Source: Lethocerus indicus
Lineage: Eukaryota; Arthropoda; Insecta; Hemiptera; Belostomatidae
DNA: 64,000 bases
Direction of reading: 5' to 3'
NCBI GenBank assembly: GCA_019843655.1
Contig: JACDQD010000008.1
Coordinates: forward strand, 16,836,442 to 16,900,441
Shown: in pieces, positions 46,451 through 58,994 of the stretch
How the letters are laid out: each line of letters begins with the position of its first letter
Numbering within the stretch: the stretch's first letter is position 1
The notes under the pieces: generated by a model
Database searches by the model: none
What the model was told of the DNA's origin: nothing
What the model saw: only the letters and a program-made list of their open reading frames with translations
Program-made: the position numbers and the translations under genes

Positions 46451-49400
46451 ATGCTAATTTAAGTTGACCTGACACTTCTTGGGTAGTTCTAAAAGTTGGT
46501 TTTGGTTTGCGGAGTTACAATGGATAAAAGTAACTTGTTGGAGAGAGATTGTTAATAGCGGTCACGTCAAATGTTTAAGAACAAGTATGTATTACAACAT
46601 AATGTTCAACGGGTGCACATACTTTTCTTCAAATCTTAATGGTTTTAATAACGTACGTAAAATATTATCGCTTCCTTTCGGAACGTAGACCTATAATCAA
46701 TCTGAAAACACCCTGGTTCGTTTATAATAAATAAACGAAATATATATATTCCTAATCGGATGCAGGAAAATTAATTTTTAATTTATACTCTGATTTTTGT
46801 GCCTGTAGGATTCTGTAAGGAAGTTTATTACTTAACGGATATTGAACCGTGTGTTTAGAGTGGAATTGGAAAATGAAATAGGGGGTTGACTATCTTTCAA
46901 GAGATTGGTATCTCCCGGATATTGTATAGTATCACTTCGATAATCAAAGGTGAATGCACACAATGGAAAATTAACCATTGCCAGCATAAAAATCATCAGA
47001 ACTCTACTGTAATGGAAGCAGTCATTTATGTCCAAAGGAAAATAGAGGAAAATATATACGTCGGTATTAAATGGCTCGAACTAAACTCAAAGGCTGTAAT
47101 CAAAACAGAACGCTCCAGTAAATGAGAATGGGCAATAACCGAAATGGTGGCTAATATAGAATTTCAAGAACTTTGAGGATACGATGATCTGAAGACGGCT
47201 TTTTGAGCTTTGGTCACAAGTAGACGTCTAAACAGAAAGGACAAAGTAGTCCGCAGTTCTCTGACGGAATGAGGGTTTACCCTCGCGACACGATTTGTCA
47301 AAAGATCTGCGTCAAAGAAGAACTCGAACGGACAATGGTTTAGGAGTCTTCCCCAGGGCACTCACCACGTGGCTTTGTACAGCCATGTTTTACCCTAATA
47401 TTGCTTCTCAGACGACAGTTGTAATAACGCTGTGCCAATCGTACAGTGGTAGCAAGTTCTATTAGGCTACGAAATTCCACGATTTGAAATATAGAAATAC
47501 CCAGGGGGGGGATGATAAATAACAGTACATCAGAACCAAGATTTAGAATGTCGTACTTGGTTGTAAGGAGGAAATATAACAGTTTTATATTAATAAAATT
47601 GAAAATAATGTATTTTATTATGCAATTATTTCCAATGATATCGTAGTATATTCCTTCATTAAATGTTCCTAACATATTAAGAATCCCAGTAGTAGAAAAA
47701 GTAAGCTACGAAAGGTATATTGTGTCTGTTCTATGGGGAGATAGTTTTCTATTATATTACCTTTTTTGAATAAAAAATATTCTTTAATTGAATGTAAAAT
47801 TAAAATATTTAAGGGAAAATGACTTAATGGGCACAGAAGAAGTGTCCCTCGCTCACCTTCCTTCCACGAAAGTGAAAGAGGAAGTTGTATTAGTAATATA
47901 CTCAAGGTAAATAACTACGCGGGTAAAATTTCTTGAAACGGCTTTGACATTGTCCAGCTTTTCCCTGGCGTCGGAAAAGTCGCTAATGTTTCCTTATTGC
48001 TGCTAGAGGGATGCCGGCCTTTCAAGAGCGTTCTCGGCTTAAAAGGCGACGCCAGAAAGCAATCCTTAATTCACTTTTCATCTGAGGAAGAGCTCACGGG
48101 ACGCTCTATGTTTTGAGTTTAAAAAATTTACCAAAAAACTGAATCTACATTACATGCATAATTTATTTTCAAATGAATTCAACTGATTTCATATAGCATA
48201 AACAATTTAACAACACAGTAACTTTTCCAAATCTCATAAATAAACTGTAACTTCAGCAATGTCACTATTCACATTGCGCATCAGACCTAGTTCCGACAAT
48301 TCAAAAAAAGATTTTAATTTGTTCAATAGATCCAAATTTCAAGACACAAGGTTTTAATGACGGAAGATAGATCCCCAAGAAGGCTTCAAGCTGGCAACTC
48401 AGATTGCAGGTGTGTATGACTCAGAGGCGGTGTGACCGGTCGGCTGAAGCACATAAACGAACACCAATTAGCGTTGCCTAAGGGCAATGTTTCGCAACCG
48501 ACTCGCAACCTGCTCCTCCTGATTGCAGCTGCTCAGGAAAGTGAAATTTATTCTTTCCACCGACAACAGGACCTTCCCTAGGTTGCATATTCCCACTTTG
48601 GTCGTTTTAAAAAATCATGTTTTGTTATTAAATCTTAAATGGAGACGATCTCATTTCACGCAGCTAGTATTAGCAAATTGAACTGATTCAATTTAAATTC
48701 ACCATAAGAGAACTTAATCGACAAAACAATCCGAATGCATACGAGGGTAGACCGTATTAAAAAATATCAAATTAAATTTTTATTTTAAAGGGTTATCCGG
48801 TGATAAATAAACGCTATAAATCGAACAATGAAAGCCACATTTATATTTAAATAAGAAATTAGAAAAAATGTACAAGAATCCTAACCGAGTTGAAGTAAAA
48901 AGTACAAATCGAACACCGGCGAAAGTGTTACAACACGAATAGCAGTATTTAAATTACTTTTTACGGTACCCTAATTGTTCTACATAAGAAAAGGGAGAAA
49001 ATAATTTTCTGGTGAATTGAACACTAGACAGCGCAATAGTTAGAAGGGGACCAATAACTTCTACTTTTCAAACCGCAATTCGTTTAAAGTAAAAAATAAA
49101 AACAATAGTATCATTCAATGAAAATATATTGTTGGATGGCGACCACGTAGCAGACAGTATACGTACGTCAGCCTCTATTAAAAGACATGCCCAAAGCAGG
49201 TGTATGACACAACGCCATCTGGGTATGAAATTACTACCACTCCCACGAAATTAGGTCATATACCTTTAATTCAATAATTTAACTTCTATTTCCAGTTATA
49301 TCTTTCAGAATTATACACCTCACCAATATTTGCTTAATGAAAACATTTGAAATAATAATAAAAACATCTTTTAAATGTTAATCTGACCTATAAAACTCAA

Positions 49401-51414
49401 TCTCTACTCAGTCTTATTTACATTCATATTCACAGTGGAATTTTTGAAAATCGATCAAAACGTCTCGTAAACTTTAAGATTACATTTTGGACCTGAGTCT
49501 ACTGCGAATTTTGAACCTTTTGTCGAACCTAATTTTATACTATTAATACTCCATCTTAGGTAACTTCTTATAAGTATTTTATTATAGGTACATTATTATT
49601 ATTTCATCTCAAAGAAAAGTATGAATGAATTGAACAATAAACTGAAATTTCCACATTCCTGTGTACAATGTATACTACTGATACTACAATTTTGAAACAA
49701 GAAAAGCAAAAGTCTCTTGTTTATCTTACCCCTGTTTTAATAATGCGGAACGTTCTATAATTTTCACAACCACGAGGGCGGAGAGTGAAGGAAAATTCGT
49801 CTTAATTTTCCCGCTAATTACATAATGAGCACTGAAAGTCTCCTCCCCCCTCCTAAGTTATCCTAGCCCGAGACTCCATCCCCTCCGTTAATTCACTGCG
49901 CCGTTTTAAAGGTTAATATAGTATGCCCCCCCACGGAAATACCAACCAGCGCTAAATACCAACAACATTTACCAAGCAGCGAACCCCAACCCATGACGTC
50001 TCGACTGACCAGAAGTTTCGGGAGTTCATTATCACATGTATAAATTAGTCTATATTATGAAAACTTATTAATACTTCAATTTAAAACAACATATAATTAC
50101 TATTTGAAGTGCATAATATCTAATAAATAACATTGCGGAGATAACATTAATCGCTCAAATGAACATATAATTTTTAATTGTAGCTTCAAACGCCACAGAG
50201 TTAAAGTGAATTTTGATGTTTATAGACAAAACTATTGCTTTAATATACATCGAATTTAATAGGCAAAAACAAATCCGCATTCAGAATATTAATATTTTGT
50301 GAAATCTTTTCTTAAATACACGTATACAGACAGAGTAGTTGCAACTAATTCAGCTGATTTTAATATTATATAATTGAAATAATATTCCTGAATAATTATT
50401 TTGTTACATATATCACTGACACGAATTTAATGTGAGCGACTATATTGCAAGAGAAATATAGGGGGGAAAAGTGTGAAAATTGTTGGGGAATAACGGATGA
50501 AATTGGAACATTTTAGGAAATTTCGCTTCTGATTTTAATATTGCGGTTCGTTCCATTGTTTCATAAACTCCCTTATGCGGTATTTTTATTCATTACATTT
50601 GAAATTTAAATTTCACCCACGGTCCACGCAACTGAGCGACCTGTAACTTGGTAGATAGTAGGGTCGAATGTGTGGAATGCTAATATCGTCAAGTTCATGA
50701 CATCGGGGTCAGGGCTAATAACTGTAGATGTTTTTATTCATTCCATTCTTTCTGGCGTGTCCTAGCCTTTCGTCTGAGCCGCTCATTAATTCTAATGCCT
50801 ATTCGTCGCATAGTATCGAACTGGGGTAATAGCTGTATGGTCAAAGTATTCCACCTGACTCTGACAGTGTATAATGGTTTTATTTCATTGAGAATGAAAT
50901 TGATCTACGACGAGAAATATTTTATTTATGTGCAAGAGTGAATCAACACAATACAGACAGAGACAGTTACTGAAGAGTGCGAGCGGCCGAAACCGGTTTG
51001 GCAAACGATAGAACCAGCGAGGAGGAGACAGGAGACCGAGAAAACTACATTACTCCAGACCTAAGCCCACAGACCCCATACAGGTATTCTAACCTAACCA
51101 ATTTATTATTTTCCACCACAGAAACATTTGAATAGACGTATGCCATTCATTTATTCATTTTATTTTGTTATATCTGATATAGAGCTCTCATATAGCGCCG
51201 TTATTAATCATATAAACTCCGTACCCCAATGCTCGGCTGGGCGCAGTAGTGTTCATGCTCGTGCCGAACCTGCTGAGATCTGAAACCGAACATAATGTAG
51301 CAATGGGAATGCATATATGCCAGTTGAAAGCGCAACCTATGTTACCTAGAAGAACTGCCGAAATACAAGAGGGAACGAGGGCGGTATCAACGTGACGATA
51401 GACTACCTGCGAAC
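46451..51414. other. AT-rich DNA, no gene supported
   Basis: A 111-codon minus frame at 47340-47675 and others nearby have no recognised domains. About 49850-50000 is locally C-rich. No repeats or RNA genes were seen. Confidence 0.45.
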
Positions 51415-51436
51415 GGGAGGGGTAGGGGGAGGGGGG
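51415..51436 (+). other. G-quadruplex motif (plus strand)
   Basis: Four G-runs of 3, 4, 5 and 6 (51415-51417, 51419-51422, 51425-51429, 51431-51436) are separated by 1, 2 and 1 bases, with a further GG-A-GGG following. This is the strongest canonical G-quadruplex motif found in the window. Confidence 0.85.
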
Positions 51437-54400
51437 TTGGAGGGCCAATAACAATTGGATTATCGGTCACGCGCGGCCCACACGAGCCGATGGGACGGAA
51501 TAAACCGTGACACTACTATAAACAGGGCAATTACAGCGGTTGATCTCCCGTAATAGGCTGGGGTTAATGACCCCCAACCGGCACCCTTATACCGGTCTCT
51601 CTCTCTCTGTCTCTCTATGTAAGCTAATCGTGACCACGAGACCCCGTTATACGGTCGGTCGCTTCTGTATTCAAATTGAGCAAAACATGTAGATTTTAAT
51701 AAAGCTGAACAGCTTCGGACGGAGGAACAGTAGCACGATCGTGAATATTAGATATCCATTCGTCGCAATAATTAGGCAAGCTAGTCTTTTATCTTCTATA
51801 TATAAAAGAATGAATTTCTCGTACATTTCGTCTCATACCGCATCGGTTACCGCTTCTCGTCAGGGGTAGCATGTCCTGGTAATAACAATACAGGAAAAGA
51901 CAGAACGATACAGAAAATATAAGGAGCGCTGTTTGATTGTTTTAGATAAGAAACCAAACAATAGTTGAAGTAATAGTAACCAGTGAAATATTAATAAGCA
52001 AAAACACACACACCTGTCCAGGCTGAAGAAACGATAACATACCAATATTTTATACGGTTTTCCTTATGCTAAGATATTAATGTTACCTTTCGAAAAAAAT
52101 GTGCATAAGCAACATCTATTGGTTCGACAAATATCCTTCAGTATTTTTGGACAATGCAACAAAAAATGTTTAAATAGTGTTCAGACACAGCTGACGGAGT
52201 ACTGGGTCGACAAAAAGGTGAAAGTTCGTAAGTTATTATAAAACTCATGACTAATAATAAACCGCATAGATGTAACGATTTTTAGTCTTTGCCACCATAA
52301 CTGGGATCATTAGAAAAACAATATATTCGTAACTTCTACAGAGTTTTGTAGGAAGCTAAAGAAAAAACAACAGGACATTGCGGTTAGTGACTGTTTGTCA
52401 CAGTGAAGGCAATTACGTATCCACGGGACCGGCACGACGGCTCGTGCTACGGTTGGCTACAGACAACGTTGAGAAGCCAGGCGCAGTCTAGCCCAAGACA
52501 GAAAACAGTTTCAAATGAGACTAGAGTTTACATAAAAATGGACATTTGAACATGTACCTATCTACTGCTCACATAACTCATCTTTTAAAGACGAGCAAGG
52601 CATAAATATAGAAAGTAAATTAATATGCATCGTTTGCTATATACAATTAATATACTATGAATAATTAATATATTAATACAAATATTGGCGTTATTATTAA
52701 AATTAAATTAGAACTGCATGCCGACCTCAGTTCTAAATTTATGTCACATCTTCCATGAGATGTTTTGTAATAATATTACAACGCTCTTTCATTCGTGGCT
52801 GAATGTCACGGTATAAGTATTGTAAAATCGGTTCAACTCACAAAATGATATCCGTACAAAGACGAGGAAATTAAAATATTGTAGGCACTTGAATAAGGCC
52901 GAATGCTTGTTCAATGAACGCTTTAATGAAGCTAATCAAAATACGACTCTCCTGAATTAATGCAGTATTAATTAACTGATCTGTTAAATAATATGTCGAT
53001 GTAGAATATTACAATGATACACAATAGGGTGTGACTGCAGGGCACAGCTGAGTCCAATCTCAGTACATACAAGGGGTAGGGAATATATCACTATAATTCT
53101 TCCAGGGCCCGATTCGGCTGTCAGTTCTGTTTGCCGACCTGGCCGTCCGGATTCAATAAAATCCATTTACATATTCCGTAGGGAGAAATGACGTCGTAGG
53201 GTAACCCCCATCCCCTTCGAAGCAGCAACCGGGGATCGTCTCCTGTTTCATTCATGAAACTTCGGGGCGCCGCCTCGCCTCTTCCCGTCCTCTCACCCAC
53301 TCTATCCCTCTTCTTCGGTTGGCACAAATTCAATTTGAACGGAATGCCCCGAGCCCCCGCTATGAATCATTTTCTATTAATACAGTCCCGCGCCGCGGCC
53401 CGGGCGTCCTTCGCCCGGTACTGTTTACTTTTACACCGACTCCGCGTTTATTTACGGCGCGGTATCGCCACCGATCTGTGCCATTTCCCGCCATAACCGC
53501 CCTGGCGAGTTCCCTATACACGATCTCAAGACGGTTGACCATCAGGGTGTTTTGTTCGAAAACGAGTAACGGTTTCCCTAAGGAATGTTCGCGGGGAGGA
53601 ACCAACATGCATGACTGGGCCACGATGAAGAGGAAATGAATTAGTCCCAATGTATAAAGAACCAGTAGGTAGTTAGTATGAGAGTGGACTTCGGGGTAAC
53701 GTGCTAATCTACAACAACCCACCGTTTCAAACAGATAGGGCTGGTTTACCCACCCCTACCAGTGGGCGTAGCAACAACACAGAGGAATTACAGTAGGCAC
53801 ATGAGAAAAGCGCTATTTGGCATCAGTTTTCGTCGTTTATTTCAATCACATTTTTCACGACAAATCCATCCAATGAAAGTAACGCGACAAGATCAATTAT
53901 GACTAAGAGGAAACTATATAAATTTACCAAATTTCCGAATCCGAAATATAAGCTGTCGAAAGTTAGCATGCCTGAAATTTTTATAGTCCCAAATTTATAG
54001 CTTCCAACATTTAATGCTTGGAAACCTATATTTTGAGATTCAATAGACCTCTTTAAAAAAAAGAAGTTTTGGACAATTCCAAACCTTCACGGAACCACTA
54101 ACAGGTATCTTAAATTCCTCAAACATTCTCTTTCCAATTATTTCTAAACGTGCCCTGAATTACTTCTTTAAATCGTCTTTACAAGGGGTCGGCATTATAG
54201 GTTTGAAGCGGAAGGGCTCATTTTATCGATACCGTATATCGGCGAGGCGTCTTTCATAGGAACGCCTTGGGCCATGCTGCCTCAGCGGCATCGGTTCGTA
54301 AACCGTCCGGGAAATTAGTGGTCCTCCGGGCTCAAAATACGGGGCCGCCGCCCCCCCCCCTCCATCAAAAACCGATAATATCTGGGCAACTCGCCCCACG

Positions 54401-55242
54401 TTTCGAGAACCAATCCCAGACGGGGCCCGTTAATACAGACGATCGGGCTTGTACGAACTTCGTACATTTTTCTCGCCCCGCCATGAACTAGAATGCGTAC
54501 AGAATACATATTCTATATTTATACGAGACAAACATGGTTAAGATATCAGTTTATGTAAACTCCTTATAGTAGAGAAATATTCATAACGGTGAAAATACTA
54601 ACCATATTAAAAGGAAATTAAAATACACTTACACTTTACTCACTAATGTAGAAATAAATTCTACAGAGGTTCGAAGCTTAAAACCATAAAATTATATTAG
54701 AAACAGCTGATATAGATGAATTACTAGTTTCAAGAATAACTCAAAATTCATCATCATGACTGACCATTCTTACAAAAATAATAGTACTTGACTTACAAAA
54801 TTCAATTCAATAGCATAAATGGAAATTCGAATATACGATTAGATGTATTCCGATGGCTATAATATAGCCCGATGTGAGACTTACTTAGTGCGTACTGAAT
54901 ATTTTTTTATATGTAATTAAATTAACATCATTTTTACGGGAAAGGTTACAAAATTATTTCGATTTATTCTCAAATTGTGGTAAAAATTCGGGCATTTCCC
55001 CCGACGCACCCGACATTTAGGGGCCAATTTTCGAGGTGGAAAAAAAGAAGGAAGGAATATTTTTGCAAGGAAACAGGCGTTCATTATGCAAATATTCCAC
55101 AGACCACTAAAACACAGCCGTGGGTTCACTTTATTCAAAACTGGCGCAGTTAAAGGCCCGAGGGCGAACCTCTGCTTTTGCGACACGAATTGAAATAGAA
55201 CCAAATGATACGATAATTGAACTGCTCCTGTTTAATTCATTA

Positions 55243-55244
<2 letters not shown>
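51437..55244. other. AT-rich DNA with GC-rich patches
   Basis: A (CT)n-rich run lies at 51596-51616. GC-rich patches lie at about 53200-53480 and 54260-54490. The latter holds a C10 homopolymer at 54351-54360 and CGGGGCCCG at 54421-54429. Small inverted repeats lie at 52708-52736 (TTAGAACTG/CAGTTCTAA) and near 52760-52780. No gene is supported. Confidence 0.45.

Positions 55245-55293
<49 letters not shown>
55245..55293. repeat. (TA)n microsatellite
   Basis: This is an uninterrupted alternating A-T tract of about 24 units, followed by AAATTT. Confidence 0.97.
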
Positions 55294-55296
<3 letters not shown>

Positions 55297-57977
55297 TTAT
55301 GCTACTAATGCAATGGACAGTCAGAAACTATAGAATAAATAGAAAATAATAGTTTCAGGTTTTCTCTGGAGCATCTATATTGAAACTGTTAGAGTGGTAA
55401 TATATATTGTTTTGGCCGAGAATATTCCTGTTTCCACCTAGACACCACCTCTATCATATGAGATTCTAAAATGTAGGCATGCTGTTCTAGATACATTCTA
55501 GTACACTATTAAAACGTACCTAAGTATTATTTTAAAAATAAATAAATATAATCCTAATAAACTCCGGTCAACTTTAAACACTCTCCTACGATCAGAACGC
55601 CATAACTATGTACCTTATAATTTTTGAAATAATTCAATACTTATTTTTAACAAATTGTGTTTAAACGTGTCTAATAATTCTATAGAATACGAAAAGTGAG
55701 ACAGTAAAAATAAAACGAGTACCTATTTGATACTGTCTCTGTTTCAATATGTCATCATCGATCATCCGGTGCGTCGTTCCAGATTTCGGAAGTTTTATTC
55801 GGGATTTTCATAAAGTTGCGTCGATTCAATGAAAAGTCCGCTTTGGTGGCACGATTTTGCGTTCTGAAATAACCGATGTTATTTTTTTTCTGAAGACATT
55901 CTTTTTTGTCGCTGTTGCGATCACCCGATTTAGTTTTAGACTGCTAAACAGGTTTTGGCTTCTCGTCACCGTCACTAACGGTAACAGCTCGGCAGTGACA
56001 GTGCTGACAGGACGCCTGCTTAATTTAATGACAGAATTAAGGATAACGCTCAATTACTCAGATAGTGGGTAAACCCGAGACTGGGGCGATGTCGGCAAGT
56101 CTCATTTCTTTGATTCGACGATTGTATAGAGAACCGGCGATTGTGTGGCATCGCTCTGGGGATGATTAAATTTGAGGGTGCGCGATCCCTCTTCGTTAGG
56201 AGCCATCGCATGACTCCGGACAATCTTGACGGGCCGTCCGACGATCTCACCTTGGGAGGAGGGGAACCCCTCTATTGATTGCCCACTGGGCCCCAGTTCT
56301 TTACTTTTCGTGGTCCTTGAATCGTAATTTCAAACGGTTCGTCCCGCACTATTTCCCTTACGGCTATTAGCTAACACACAAACATGTAACAGTTATTTGC
56401 TGGTTTTAAATTGGTTATCGAGCAGGCGTACTACGGTTTAAAACTGTAAAACAAAATTAATATTTTAAAACGATTCGTTCGCACTGCATGATTGAAACCA
56501 GTTTAGATTAGGGCCAATAGATCACACCGTAACTCCTTCGCAAGTTGTCGTATTCGAAATGCCGTATGTGAAAGAAACATAATTATTAAAAAAAATGCGT
56601 AATTTTTTTCAGTGTTCGAAATATTGTGCTCTAACTGCGCAGATTAATTCAACTGAGGAAAATTTTTTTCTTAATCTGTGTTTAAATCGTGTCACTGTAA
56701 GGTATAACGGGGGATATAGTGGAAAACTAACGGTATTTTCCCTTTTTTTACTGCAAAATACTGCAAAAACCGCGGTAACAAAAGCTCATTGGTACCGGCG
56801 TTACGGAAGAAGAGATTTGGCCTTTGCGGGTAAAAAAGTAAATTCGCAAAAGTAATATGAGCGATTCTAAGGAACGGCGGTTAAATCGCGCTGGAACTGT
56901 CCCGTAGCCATATTGGACGACAGCAACTGAAAATTTAATTTTTAACGGCACAATAAAAACCGGAGCTGTAGGAACGTTAAAAAGGAATGTTGGAATGTCG
57001 TAAAGCGACGACGACTTTCAGCCGTATATGCCGGAGGACAAAAATTACAGGGCATCGTCGATTCGAAAATAAATTAATCGGAAACATCACATATGGTACT
57101 AAGTGAAAAATAATAATGGTAAGTTCAGTAATAATACCGAAATAACGTATTGGGAAACCAACGATCTGAAAGAAAATGTATAATCATTAATTTATTAAAT
57201 AAATGCCAACATTTAGGACGTGATTTTACGAGCAAACATCTAGTAGAAGCGCTGGAATAGAAGATGTGACAATGTACGATAGTAATGTAAACATCGAGTT
57301 ATTGCGCTCGTTTAATCGGTTGAAATTTGCTAATGAAGAAAATAATCGCAATTAATGATTACATAATTACACTATTGTTGGTAAACAGCTAGGTATTGTA
57401 TTTCCTTTGATCACGAAGTGGTAAACATTCGATAATTTCTCTGTTTAATCGGTCATAAGGAAAAAACTGAGATCTGACAGTAATTACTCTGTGCAATTTC
57501 ACGCCACCTCAATTATATCCGCCTGCACCACATCGGGGATTACGATTCCAACCGGGATTTCTTTCGGTATCCAGACTCTGAGTCTTAATGGGACACGCGA
57601 AATACTTATATAAGAAAAACAGGCAACAGCCCACGCGGAAGGAAAGTAACAGGTCGCGAGGCGGGGGCCTCAGCGAGATCAATCACGCGAGATCTCTAAA
57701 ATAGAGAAAAAAAATCGGTCCCATAATTTCCATCATTAACAGACGTACCGAACAAATTTAAGAACCCACGGGAGCAATATCAGCCAAAATAATAGAACCG
57801 GAGGTGGCCAGGTGTCGAAAGAGATACCTTAAACTATCACCTTATGATTAACAATTTATGATGAACAATTGAGGGAGAAAAGTTAACTATAATACAAAAC
57901 CTTAGCATACCGTTGAGTTCAGTACTTTTTTCGCTTATCAAACTGCATTATTCAAAAAATGTGACCTAAGTGAGTTT
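55294..57977. other. AT-rich DNA, no gene supported
   Basis: A 9-bp inverted repeat (GAGACAGTA at 55698-55706 and TACTGTCTC at 55731-55739) may extend as an imperfect stem. An ACCGT/ACGGT near-palindrome lies at about 55966-55986. Both strands have short open frames at about 55826-56072, without recognised products. Confidence 0.45.
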
Positions 57978-58994
57978 ACTCGAATGTATGAGCTGCACAA
58001 ATCCCAACTGAAGAAAAACTTATTGTTGTCGACCTGAGAATTTTCCATAAAATTCGCAACATTTTAGCAATTACGGAACATGAAACGTTAGCACTCTGGA
58101 CAGTAATACTGAAGAGAGGGTAACGAGGCCTGAGATTTGTGATTACATTGATGAAATTGGTGGTTCTGCAATTGTAATCGAAGTTGCAAAAACATAATGA
58201 ACTTCAGGAAAGACCATCATCTAACGTTCCTTTCTCCGAATTAAGCAATACCTGCGTCGTGAACGGGGCTCCTCCTGCATTGGAAAAACCGAACAGATAC
58301 TTCTTTCTTCGTTTTATTCCACTATTTTATTTATTCCACCTTCGTTCCACAATTTCGGTGAATATTTTTCGTAACTTTCTTACAGACGATTTTCTGGTAG
58401 TATTTAATCCCTGCTTTATAAGATGAACTGGATAGTTCAGTAAGCTATTTTCAGCAAGCTTCATCCAATCTACAGGTATATCTGGTCGAGTCAGGAATTT
58501 TATCTGGTCGAGTCCAGTTTCCGTTTTTGGACATGGCCCATTCTTCAACCGGTCTATTCTCCTGTTGTAGCATTTACTTCAGCTCGTTCATTTGTGCTGC
58601 TACTCAACGGCTGTACGAATATAATTGTACCAACACGGTCGTAGTTTACAGTAGCATGCAGTATTAGATTTTGAAATTCATTTTGGTGGTTCTATAAACC
58701 TATATGAATTCAGTTTTATATCATCTATGGAATTCCTTTAAAGTCTTGTACCCATTTCATTATCAATGGTCGTGTACATTTATTCAGAATCTTCCATTTA
58801 TATATAAACTTTAAGCCCGCACAGCATACCTTCTTTCCTTCTTCGTGGCGTGTTTTATTTTCTAACAGGTACTCATAATAAAAACAATTGAATACAATAA
58901 AAACAAATAATTCGGAAGATCCGATAGAAATCCACGGCACGGGAGAAAGAGATTGGCAGCGCTCTGGGATGAATCGAAGCAGGATAAACATCAT
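57978..58994 (-). pseudogene. Possible decayed mariner-like transposase relic
   Basis: Reading the minus strand in several frames gives blocks in the order expected for a Tc1/mariner transposase of about 1 kb. A Trp-Val-Gln-Asp-Phe block (58740-58754) resembles the end of the N-terminal helix-turn-helix. GGAPFTTQV (58261-58275 and beyond) resembles the D-G-A-P-x-H block containing the second catalytic Asp. VFATSITIAE (58164-58193) resembles the VYATPV.TAE segment after the third Asp. A tail at 57978-58062 ends in an Ala-His-x-x-Glu-like motif. Stops and frameshifts separate these blocks, and both the catalytic Asp of the second block and the P-D-L block are missing. Each match is weak alone. 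The support comes from their order and spacing. Confidence 0.35.
58479..58514. repeat. Short direct repeat, 14 bp
   Basis: TATCTGGTCGAGTC occurs at 58479-58492 and 58501-58514, 22 bp apart, inside the transposase-like relic. It may be a small local duplication acquired during decay. Confidence 0.85.

Noticed and set aside
46035..46475. 146-codon minus-strand frame
   Set aside because: Two minus and two plus frames are open together in this GC-rich patch, and no motif is recognised.
47325..47339. Arg-Thr-Asp-Asn-Gly in one frame, resembling the retroviral-type integrase TDNG motif
   Set aside because: The surrounding residues do not follow the integrase pattern and stops lie close by.
51216..51395. 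A protein-like 59-codon plus frame opposite an 88-codon minus frame
   Set aside because: Both strands are open, there is no recognised product, and the plus frame lacks an early ATG and splice signals.
58361..58402. RKSSVRKLRKI block read as the second helix-turn-helix of a mariner transposase
   Set aside because: It lies too far from the first helix-turn-helix-like block and too close to the D-G-A-P-like block for that role, so it was not used as evidence for the relic.
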